This document shows positions 7,823 through 13,360 of a stretch of DNA of 13,704 nt, in pieces. A program made the position numbers and the translations under genes. This DNA comes from Clostridiales bacterium (GTDB taxonomy: Bacteria > Bacillota > Clostridia > Oscillospirales > Acutalibacteraceae). How positions within the stretch are numbered: the first letter of the stretch is position 1; the number at the start of each line of letters is the position of its first letter. Under the pieces are notes generated by a model. That model saw nothing but the letters and a program-made list of their open reading frames with translations. It made no database searches and had not been told where the DNA came from. The DNA is taken from NCBI GenBank assembly GCA_019415925.1, contig DXYG01000073.1, forward strand, positions 1 to 13,704, given 5' to 3'.

Positions 7823-8242
7823 CTACCCTTTCTGCCAATCGTATGCATCATCAAAAGAAAATGAACCGTTTAATTTCTTTACCTCTTTGACACACTCGCC
7901 ACGAAGCTTTGTAAGAGTTATCTTGTCAATATCCTGTGACGAGGCAATAATATTCATTGTCATTGCAAGCTCAACAGCCAATTTAAAAATCAGTCTGCTC
8001 ATTCGGTTGTCGCTCTCGGTAACGATTGATTTCAAGGTTGAAGTAACCACATTGGGAAGATACTCGCTGTTGTCGTTTGACGAGAGATAGCCTGCATAGA
8101 AAATGATTGCCTTTTCAATAAATTCACTTCGACTCCCACAGTTATCTTCCTTGTAAATGTCCTGAACCATATCAAGTGTTGATTCCCTTATCCAGAGTGC
8201 AAACTTCCGCTTTACTTCTTTTCTGTTTTCCGTTTCATTCAA
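7823..8242 (-). CDS. Ribbon-helix-helix relaxosome accessory protein (MobC-like)
   Basis: 139-aa protein with an N-terminal ribbon-helix-helix-like segment: a beta strand (VKRKFALWIRESTLDMV) followed by two helices (IYKEDNCGSRSEFIEKAIIFYAGYL). The rest is predicted helical and shows no catalytic motif. Its place between the putative oriT and the relaxase, 6 bases before the relaxase start, suggests it binds oriT and helps the relaxase open the DNA, the role of MobC-type proteins; this is inference from position and fold. I chose the TTG at 8242 because AGGAGG (8251-8256) lies 8 bases before it. A GTG at 8272 is in frame but has no SD site, and the ribosome site would then lie inside the gene. 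It could also be a repressor of its own operon. Confidence 0.8.
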   Translation of the reverse strand: MNETENRKEVKRKFALWIRESTLDMVQDIYKEDNCGSRSEFIEKAIIFYAGYLSSNDNSEYLPNVVTSTLKSIVTESDNRMSRLIFKLAVELAMTMNIIASSQDIDKITLTKLRGECVKEVKKLNGSFSFDDAYDWQKG

Positions 8243-8250
8243 GTGCAAAA

Positions 8251-8256
8251 CCTCCT
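8251..8256 (-). promoter_or_regulatory. Shine-Dalgarno site fixing the TTG start of the RHH gene
   Basis: Full AGGAGG on the minus strand, 8 bases before the TTG at 8242. It favours the shorter 139-aa reading over the 149-aa one beginning at GTG 8272. Confidence 0.75.
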
Positions 8257-8398
8257 TTTTGCTACAACCCACAGTTGCAACTCCTTGAATTTTGGCATTT
8301 TATTCGGCAATTCTGGCAGTTAAACCCACAAGTACAATCCCAAGGCTGAAAATTAACCCCTATGGATTTTTGAGACTGAAAAGTGCGAAAAACTGCAT

Positions 8399-8421
8399 AG
8401 CAGTCGGCGTTGCCGTCTGCT
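8399..8421. repeat. Hairpin 1 of the candidate oriT
   Basis: Arms AGCAGTCGGC and GCCGTCTGCT with a three-base loop GTT; one mismatched pair. A compact, G+C-rich stem of this type next to a relaxase gene is a common relaxase recognition element. Confidence 0.6.
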
Positions 8422-8428
8422 GTGAACC

Positions 8429-8458
8429 GACACGAGGGAGCGACTGCAACCCCGTGTC
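8429..8458. repeat. Hairpin 2 of the candidate oriT
   Basis: Arms GACACGAGG (8429-8437) and CCCCGTGTC (8450-8458), 8 of 9 pairs, with a 12-base loop containing GCGACTGC. It begins 7 bases after hairpin 1. Confidence 0.6.
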
Positions 8459-8627
8459 TTTCTCCTGCTTAAATACCTACCCTTGAAAAACTGCCCGAAT
8501 TGCCGTAACTCTGATTTTTCACTCCTTGCCACAAACCGCCCGATTCCGGTTTTTATTCGATTTCGGATACTTTCCCGACTTCTCCTTTAAAAGCCGACAC
8601 AGGGCGAGTGTAGCGAGAATATAGCCG

Positions 8628-9026
8628 TTATTCTGCTTTTATTGATTTACCGTTTATTACTTCAAAATTGCACTCTGTATAGGACAGTCCGTACTCCTTA
8701 ACCTCACGATTCAGAATATCGAACATTGATTGTTCAATACTGCGAGGAGATAACTTAAATTCGTCCGATAGCGTATCGTAGCAAATCCATTCTTCGCTCT
8801 CGGGGGTGTCCTTTACAAGAATGTCAAAGCCGAGGAGCATTTTATCGGGTGTAGGGAATACAACGGCGTTGATTTTTACACAGCCGACTGTGAGTGAAGC
8901 AAAAAGAGTGTCGTGCTTGTCCTTTGGATTTTCAGAAAGTAATTTCTTGACTTCGTTCACAGACAAATACATTTTGAAAATATATTTATCAACCAGTTGC
9001 TTTTTCAATTTCTTTCTCTCGTTCAT
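8628..9026 (-). CDS. Conserved mobile-element protein of unknown function, DUF6329-like
   Basis: 132-aa soluble protein without signal peptide or membrane helix. I recall similar proteins annotated as DUF6329 in Firmicute conjugative elements, but this is from memory and unverified. The N-terminus is basic (ERKKLKKQLVDKYIF); a central part (about 38-80, FASLTVGCVKINAVVFPTP) looks like beta strands; no catalytic motif stands out. The ATG at 9026 shares the 4-bp ATGA with the stop of the gamma-glutamylcyclotransferase gene, so translation is coupled and it belongs to the same operon. It is the last gene before the candidate oriT. Function unknown. Confidence 0.75.
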   Translation of the reverse strand: MNERKKLKKQLVDKYIFKMYLSVNEVKKLLSENPKDKHDTLFASLTVGCVKINAVVFPTPDKMLLGFDILVKDTPESEEWICYDTLSDEFKLSPRSIEQSMFDILNREVKEYGLSYTECNFEVINGKSIKAE

Positions 9027-9559
9027 AAGTTCATACCGCCAATCTCATTTGTAAAATCTTCGTCATCATCTTCATCAGGTGAATCAAACAGATTGTTCTG
9101 TTCAAGGTTTTCATAGAACTTTTCTGCACTGTCATTTACGGCTTCGTTTAAAACTTTCAAGTCAAAGCCGCAGTCCTTGTAGCCCTGCGACACAGTATCG
9201 TAATAGCTTGCGCCGGGCAATCCGAAATTCTGTTGCAGATTCATAATGTAAACCATTGCAGTAAATTCTGATCCGTTATTCAATTTCACAGGCAAGTCCT
9301 GCTTGAAGTAGTGAGATGGATAACCCTCATAGCGGTCAAGCAGTTTTTCATCTCTCGGCTGAAGCTCCCACAATGCAACAGGAACGGACTTGCCAATGCA
9401 AGGTGCGATTGTTGCATAGGAGCAGTGAGGCATACCCTTGAACTGCAATTCGTAATTTTCGACTATACCCTTGCCGACAAGCTTTGCTGTGGGGCAACGG
9501 TATTTCATCTGTTTAAGATTGAGGTTACTGCCGTAGGCAATGTATAATTTCTTTTTCAT
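9023..9559 (-). CDS. Gamma-glutamylcyclotransferase (AIG2-like) family protein
   Basis: 178-aa protein of the GGCT/AIG2 fold, enzymes that release a gamma-glutamyl group as 5-oxoproline from gamma-glutamyl amides. The signature YGSNLN lies at residues 9-14. The catalytic acid is expected at E78 in LLDRYEGYPSHYF, matching the usual D-x-x-EG-x-P-x-x-Y pattern. The C-terminus is acidic (DEDDDEDF, about 163-170) and probably disordered. Start ATG 9559 has AAAGGG 7 bases upstream. It follows the amidoligase gene by 13 bases and overlaps the DUF6329-like gene by 4. In this setting it is probably not a glutathione enzyme but the reverse or editing partner of the amidoligase; this pairing has been predicted from comparative genomics, and the substrate is unknown. 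Confidence 0.9.
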   Translation of the reverse strand: MKKKLYIAYGSNLNLKQMKYRCPTAKLVGKGIVENYELQFKGMPHCSYATIAPCIGKSVPVALWELQPRDEKLLDRYEGYPSHYFKQDLPVKLNNGSEFTAMVYIMNLQQNFGLPGASYYDTVSQGYKDCGFDLKVLNEAVNDSAEKFYENLEQNNLFDSPDEDDDEDFTNEIGGMNL

Positions 9560-9572
9560 TTTAAAACCCTTT

Positions 9573-10598
9573 CTACATACTCATAACAAAACCCGAAGTA
9601 TCTTCCTGCTCATCATTAGAAGCTGGATTGACTTCGGGTTCGTTGATATTTATATTTTCGTTTGTATTAATAATTTCGGTGGCTCGCTGTTGTGCAAGTC
9701 TTTCCTTTTGCTTTTCAGCCTGTGCAGGATCCTTCCACGCAATGTTGCCCTCAAGATTTTTCAGCAGATGATGACGAGCTGTTTTGAACTCGTCACCGAT
9801 TAAGCCAAGTCGGAGCAACCAAGTACGAAAAGTGTATTTTTCGTTATCCGATACAGTTTTAGCGTGTCTTGCAGACTTCTGTATCAATGCCTGATGGCTG
9901 ATTGCAAGGCATAGTTGAATTGCTGACTTTACTTCTCCTGCGTGCAAGGTGGAATTGAACAGACGAAATTCAATCGTACCCTTGTAGAACACGCTGTGAA
10001 GATTCAGTGCGTGGTAGCGAGTATCATCATAATGTCGGTAGCTGTAGTCCTCTCCGTCATACCACATTGACTTTATCTGTTCCATTGACATCGGCGGACG
10101 GTTATTGATTTCATCAAGGAAACGAGTGTCCATCTTCTGACAATAATGTTCCCTTGACACATTCACTTTCAATGCCTTGTATAGCAAGTCCTCTTTCGCC
10201 GCCATAATATTTACGATATTGCGAAGCGTTTTCGGAGTATGAGGAGCCGCATTAATATGGCAATGCAGACCACAGCTTGAATTGACTCTCGCTCCTGCGC
10301 CACGAAGCTTTCTAACAAGTTCCTGTATGGTTTCTATATCATCATAGTTGCAAATCGGAGTGACAAATTCAACCGAGTACAAAGAGCTTGCATTCTGCCC
10401 TGAACGATTTTCACATCTAACGCTTGCGTCACGCATAATCTTCCACATCCTGCCGTCATCATCACGGACAGAATATGCATCATAGCAACCGCCGACATGA
10501 GTTGCTTCTGTATGAAAATAACCGGCAATCACTTTTGCAGCCGTACTGCGAGTGATGCCGGTCATTTCTATTTCTATGCCAAAATTTTGCGTCCTCAA
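9573..10598 (-). CDS. Amidoligase family protein (glutamine-synthetase-like fold)
   Basis: 341-aa member of the amidoligase family, predicted ATP-dependent enzymes that join a carboxylate and an amine on peptides, proteins or small molecules. Family motifs in order: FGIEIEMTG (6-14, with E9 and E11), YSVEFVTP (74-81, E76), SSCGLHCHIN (108-116, H112 and H114), and YKGTIEFRLFNST (205-217, E210 and R212). These are the predicted metal, ATP and substrate ligands and all are present. The C-terminal part (about 275-341) is charged and polar. The start is TTG at 10598; GAGG lies 7 bases upstream, and TTGA overlaps the stop of the DUF6103-like gene by 4 bp. The next gene encodes a GGCT-type enzyme, a recurrent pairing. 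Substrate unknown; the adjacent NlpC/P60 gene makes a cell-wall peptide a possible target. Confidence 0.92.
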   Translation of the reverse strand: MRTQNFGIEIEMTGITRSTAAKVIAGYFHTEATHVGGCYDAYSVRDDDGRMWKIMRDASVRCENRSGQNASSLYSVEFVTPICNYDDIETIQELVRKLRGAGARVNSSCGLHCHINAAPHTPKTLRNIVNIMAAKEDLLYKALKVNVSREHYCQKMDTRFLDEINNRPPMSMEQIKSMWYDGEDYSYRHYDDTRYHALNLHSVFYKGTIEFRLFNSTLHAGEVKSAIQLCLAISHQALIQKSARHAKTVSDNEKYTFRTWLLRLGLIGDEFKTARHHLLKNLEGNIAWKDPAQAEKQKERLAQQRATEIINTNENININEPEVNPASNDEQEDTSGFVMSM

Positions 10599-10825
10599 GT
10601 CTTTTCCTCACTTTCAATCTTTGGCTTTTTAGGCTTGGGCGGTTTTACCTGTGAACCTTTCATATCAATGAATTCTCTCACATTTGCAGGAACATATTTT
10701 GCGTACAGAGCGTCTACAGATTTTTCAAGCTCTTCCTTGAAATCCAAATCACGCTGTGACATATACAGCCTGATTGCATTCAGCTTTTCGTCGTCATACA
10801 TTATGCTCATGCTTGTTTTCTTCAT
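10595..10825 (-). CDS. Small DUF6103-like protein
   Basis: 76-aa protein common in Clostridia conjugative elements and, as far as I recall, annotated as DUF6103; that name is from memory. It has MKKTSMSIMYDDEKLNAIRL at the N-terminus, like the strand and first helix of a ribbon-helix-helix fold, a helical middle (LDFKEELEKSVDALYAKYV), then VREFIDMKG and a proline/lysine tail. I chose the ATG at 10825 because GAGGTGA (10831-10837) lies 5 bases before it; a GTG at 10834 is in frame but overlaps that site. It lies 13 bases after the NlpC/P60 gene and overlaps the amidoligase start. Role unknown; DNA binding is a guess. Confidence 0.8.
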   Translation of the reverse strand: MKKTSMSIMYDDEKLNAIRLYMSQRDLDFKEELEKSVDALYAKYVPANVREFIDMKGSQVKPPKPKKPKIESEEKT

Positions 10826-10838
10826 TAAAATCACCTCG

Positions 10839-11876
10839 TCATTTCTTCTTTTGATTTACATATTTTATATTCGGTATCTTCAGCCAATTTGTCCAACCTC
10901 GACCTGAGAGCTGAGTTTTGACAACTCCGTAAGCTGTGCCCTGTGCTTCAATAACTTCTCCGTTGCCGATATACACTCCGATATGACCATTCATCCATAC
11001 GGCAAGACCGGGTGTGTCGGGCATTGTTGAGATCGGTCCGCTTTCGGTGACACTGCTCAAAATGGAATTTGCTCCGCAGTCGGTGAATCCGTTGGAGCCT
11101 GCGACAATTTCTCCGATATCGGCGTTGTACCAAGCGTAGGATTTAATTAGTCCTATGCAGTCACACACACGCTTACCGAGCCACTTTTCACCGACCTGTC
11201 GCATTTCACCGCCTGCCTCGTTGTTGCCGGGAAACAGACTCGCCTGTTGGTCGAGATATTGCTTGGTGCAGACCTGACCGTAACCGCCGTAAACATAACC
11301 CCAGCCGTTTTTGTATGCGTTCTCGCACCATTTGACAAGGTCGAGATTATTTTTAGTTGTCTTGTCTGTAAACCCTGCGGTGCTGATTTCCGCACCCTTG
11401 ATTGACTGCATCATCCTCTGAAACTCGTCATATTTTATCTCCATTCCGAATTTCTTATTGACGGCATTTATCAAATCCTCATCAGACTGATTCTTCTTGA
11501 AACAAGAAACGAAGTTTTTCACAAAATCATTTTCCTTGGATTTGTCAGACAAAGAAAACAGATAGATAACCTCCGCCTGCGTGTTATAGTCAGACAGTTT
11601 CTTGCTTTTGAGTTGATTTTCAACCTCTGTCATTGTGTCGTTGATAAGCTGTAGATTTTCCATCTGCTCAGCTGAGATATTTTCTTGTATGGACTGACTG
11701 AGTTTGTCCGTGTCGATATCCATACTGCCGTTAAAAATTGACACAACAGCAACAATCGGCATAACCAAGATTATGATTATGCCGATTATTATACCGCCTA
11801 TTGTTTTTATTACCTTTTTATCCGTGAGCAGAGAAACTGCTATTTTCTTCAGTGCCGCACCTATGGTAGCACTCAC
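10839..11876 (-). CDS. NlpC/P60-type peptidoglycan hydrolase of the conjugation apparatus (CD1108-like)
   Basis: 345-aa membrane-anchored wall hydrolase expected to open peptidoglycan for the mating channel. After a short cytoplasmic start (SATIGAALKKIAVSLLTDKK) comes one strong membrane helix (about 25-47). An extracellular helical region follows (about 60-170), then an NlpC/P60 domain (about 185-340). Catalytic C240 lies in VCDCIGLIKSY, H298 in MNGHIGVYIG, and the third polar residue is probably E310 in VIEAQG. Such enzymes usually cut the gamma-D-glutamyl-diamino acid bond. The start is GTG at 11876 because GGAGG lies 7 bases upstream; a TTG at 11906 is in frame but falls inside the terminator hairpin of the preceding cassette. 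Its normal upstream neighbour is the VirB4 gene; here the toxin-antitoxin cassette intervenes, so it depends on read-through or an unseen promoter. Confidence 0.92.
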   Translation of the reverse strand: MSATIGAALKKIAVSLLTDKKVIKTIGGIIIGIIIILVMPIVAVVSIFNGSMDIDTDKLSQSIQENISAEQMENLQLINDTMTEVENQLKSKKLSDYNTQAEVIYLFSLSDKSKENDFVKNFVSCFKKNQSDEDLINAVNKKFGMEIKYDEFQRMMQSIKGAEISTAGFTDKTTKNNLDLVKWCENAYKNGWGYVYGGYGQVCTKQYLDQQASLFPGNNEAGGEMRQVGEKWLGKRVCDCIGLIKSYAWYNADIGEIVAGSNGFTDCGANSILSSVTESGPISTMPDTPGLAVWMNGHIGVYIGNGEVIEAQGTAYGVVKTQLSGRGWTNWLKIPNIKYVNQKKK

Positions 11877-11880
11877 AAAA

Positions 11881-11888
11881 TCACCTCC
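11881..11888 (-). promoter_or_regulatory. Shine-Dalgarno site fixing the GTG start of the NlpC/P60 gene
   Basis: GGAGGTGA on the minus strand, with 7 bases between GGAGG and the GTG at 11876. It rules against the upstream in-frame TTG at 11906. Confidence 0.75.
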
Positions 11889-11890
11889 AC

Positions 11891-11930
11891 AAATAGAAAA
11901 AGCCAATTAATTTCAAATAAATCAATTGGC
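11891..11930 (-). terminator. Intrinsic terminator after the DarT1-NADAR cassette
   Basis: Inverted repeat with arms 11919-11930 and 11902-11913, 11 of 12 pairs, and a 5-base loop. On the minus strand the stem is followed at once by TTTTTCTATTT. The stem is A+T-rich, so its strength is uncertain. It lies between the antitoxin stop and the NlpC/P60 start and would limit read-through into the transfer genes. The upstream arm also takes part in a perfect 14-bp palindrome, CAATTGGCCAATTG (11923-11936). Confidence 0.65.
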
Positions 11931-11947
11931 CAATTGTATTAAAGTTT

Positions 11948-12640
11948 TTATAACAAACTTATTTGTTCATATGACTTATACTCTGTTTTAATTTTAGAAT
12001 TATATACCTCATCAAGAAATAATTTTTCATCCTTTATAGCTTTTTCTAATATTTGATTTTTATATAACGAAACAAAAATAGCTGCAGAACGTGCTTGACA
12101 GTTTATTGCTTTATTAGGATTAAACTCAATATCTGTAAACGCATCAAACTCTAACACTTGCTTAGCTAAATCTTTATTTAAATATAAAGCATTCACATAA
12201 AGCCAGTCATAAAAATAAGTCTTAGGATACAGATTGAACACCCTATTTCCATATTTAAAACACTTTAATCTTCCGCTATTTTTTAGTCTGTTATCTTTTT
12301 TTGCAGTCTTTGAATTTTGCAAAAGTAGATCTGTGTATGGTCCGCCATTTTCAAAAACCTTGCTTGATTGGAAAGCCGATTCAACAGAATACTTCTGTCC
12401 TTTTTTAGTTTCTATCATTAAATTAAATGCACTAAGCTCTATACCCAATTTTTGCTTAGACTTACTTGATATTTCAAGTACTTTCATATTAATATTATTT
12501 TTCAAAAAAGCTTGGTGTAAACTTTCTATACACTTTTGTTTTTGTGAAACAGCAAATCCACTAAAATATTCAAACTCTATAAATTCTTCTTTGTAAAATG
12601 GTTTTTGATCATAAACAACGAACACGGGGCGTTTTGCCAT
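11948..12640 (-). CDS. NADAR-family antitoxin of a DarT1 system
   Basis: 230-aa protein recognised as the DarT1-associated NADAR family, ADP-ribosyl glycohydrolases that remove ADP-ribose placed on nucleic-acid bases by the partner toxin. Diagnostic segments: RPVFVVYD at the start, SGFAVSQKQKCIESLHQAF (27-45), LEISSKSKQKLGIELSAFNL (55-74), the core VESAFQSSKVFENGGPYTDL (86-105, with E87 the likely key acid), YPKTYFYDWLYVNAL (138-152) and CQARSAAIFVSLY (181-193). All are intact and full length. The ATG at 12640 has AGGAG 8 bases upstream and starts 15 bases after the toxin stop, so both are made from one transcript. The gene is strongly A+T-rich. Family recognition is from remembered consensus, not a search, but several independent blocks agree. 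Confidence 0.88.
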   Translation of the reverse strand: MAKRPVFVVYDQKPFYKEEFIEFEYFSGFAVSQKQKCIESLHQAFLKNNINMKVLEISSKSKQKLGIELSAFNLMIETKKGQKYSVESAFQSSKVFENGGPYTDLLLQNSKTAKKDNRLKNSGRLKCFKYGNRVFNLYPKTYFYDWLYVNALYLNKDLAKQVLEFDAFTDIEFNPNKAINCQARSAAIFVSLYKNQILEKAIKDEKLFLDEVYNSKIKTEYKSYEQISLL

Positions 12641-12655
12641 AATTCTCTCTCCTGA

Positions 12656-13276
12656 TTAATTTTGCCAAAAATTATAATCTTTTCTTCCGTAAAAAAAGTA
12701 AGTGTTAACCTCACACATATTCGTATCATCAAATAGATTCGCATACTTGTTCATAGTTTTATAATTATAAAAATAAACACATTTTATATACTCTACTGGA
12801 ATATTAGCAAAAACCAGAACTTCAGCCTGAGGATTTGTAGGATAATAGCTTGGAAGATTCATTTCGTTTCTTGAATAGCAACCCGCCTGTTCATCGAATA
12901 ACTTTAAGAAAGCTTTTATCCCTTTCCTACTTTCGATATCTGTTTGATACATATTTGCACTACCTGCGTTTTCACAACAAAATGCACAATCAAAATCGCA
13001 AAGAATCTTTGCATCTAATAACAAGACCACCCAATCAACTTCAGGATTATCTTGCCTTAAAGTATAAAACATTTTATAATTGGGAAACTCAATTGATGTA
13101 CATACTGCATCTTCACAATTATCATATCTATATTCATCATTAAATACTGTAGGAATACGTTTATAAAGCAAAACATTTTTGGGAAGCAAGCCGTACTTGA
13201 GAATATTTTCTAAGTTTTCGGCTCTAGTAAAATGAAGTAAATAATCAATTTTTTTCTGCTTCAATATTTTTTCCAT
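12656..13276 (-). CDS. darT: DarT-type DNA ADP-ribosyltransferase toxin (DarT1-like)
   Basis: 206-aa toxin of the DarT (DUF4433) family, which uses NAD+ to ADP-ribosylate DNA bases and thereby blocks replication. Visible landmarks: YLLHFTRAENLENILKYGLL (12-31), with the H15-F16-T17 NAD-binding element; R50 in the ND-x-YRYDNCEDAVCTSI region; CAFCCENAGSANM (97-109); and YPTNPQAEVLVFANIPVEYI (145-164), with E152 at the expected catalytic position. Length is normal and nothing is missing, so it should be active. Pairing with a NADAR protein rather than a macrodomain DarG points to the DarT1 branch, reported to modify guanine; that target is an inference. Start ATG 13276 is preceded by AAAAAGG with 9 bases spacing; an in-frame TTG at 13285 is less likely. 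Very A+T-rich, expressed from its own strong promoter. Confidence 0.9.
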   Translation of the reverse strand: MEKILKQKKIDYLLHFTRAENLENILKYGLLPKNVLLYKRIPTVFNDEYRYDNCEDAVCTSIEFPNYKMFYTLRQDNPEVDWVVLLLDAKILCDFDCAFCCENAGSANMYQTDIESRKGIKAFLKLFDEQAGCYSRNEMNLPSYYPTNPQAEVLVFANIPVEYIKCVYFYNYKTMNKYANLFDDTNMCEVNTYFFYGRKDYNFWQN

Positions 13277-13326
13277 ACTACACAACCTTTTTTATAGAAA
13301 TACAACTTAAATAAGATCATAATTCT

Positions 13327-13354
13327 ATTATATCACCACAAAACACTTTGTCAA
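13327..13354 (-). promoter_or_regulatory. Strong consensus promoter of the DarT1-NADAR operon
   Basis: On the minus strand, a perfect TTGACA (13349-13354) and perfect TATAAT (13327-13332) are separated by 16 bases. The -35 begins only 6 bases after the virB4 stop codon. Transcription would start about 45 bases before the toxin ATG. No obvious dyad operator overlaps it, so I see no sign of classic autorepression. Confidence 0.8.
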
Positions 13355-13360
13355 TGATTA

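Larger units (their letters stand above)
8305..8505. repeat. 17-bp imperfect inverted repeat framing the candidate oriT
   Basis: Left arm CGGCAATTCTGGCAGTT (8305-8321) and right arm AACTGCCCGAATTGCCG (8489-8505) are reverse complements at 16 of 17 positions, with 167 bases between them. The arms could pair in single-stranded transfer DNA or serve as two binding sites for a dimeric accessory protein. Confidence 0.75.
8243..8627. other. Non-coding mobilisation region, candidate oriT
   Basis: About 385 bases without a credible gene, directly upstream of the RHH and relaxase genes, the usual place of oriT. It is unusually rich in repeats. An outer inverted repeat of 17 bases with 16 matches lies at 8305-8321 and 8489-8505. 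Inside it are two hairpins: arms 8399-8408/8412-8421 (AGCAGTCGGC and GCCGTCTGCT, 9 of 10 pairs) and arms 8429-8437/8450-8458 (GACACGAGG and CCCCGTGTC, 8 of 9 pairs). A 10-base direct repeat, GAAAAACTGC, occurs at 8387-8396 and 8485-8494. CCGACAC recurs at 8427 and 8594. The nick site is not identifiable by eye. No clear promoter for the mobilisation genes is visible, although one must lie here or further upstream. Confidence 0.6.

Noticed and set aside
8292..8486. Plus-strand open frame of 64 codons within the candidate oriT
   Set aside because: It runs through the inverted repeats, has no SD site and reads as low-plausibility protein; the repeats explain the conserved-looking DNA better.
8533..8555. 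AAACCG/CGGTTT hairpin followed by T residues on the plus strand
   Set aside because: A stem of six pairs with an eight-base loop is too weak, and no plus-strand gene ends here.
10497..10907. Plus-strand open frame opposite the amidoligase and DUF6103-like genes
   Set aside because: It spans three genes on the other strand, and the hydrophobic, serine-rich translation has no motif.
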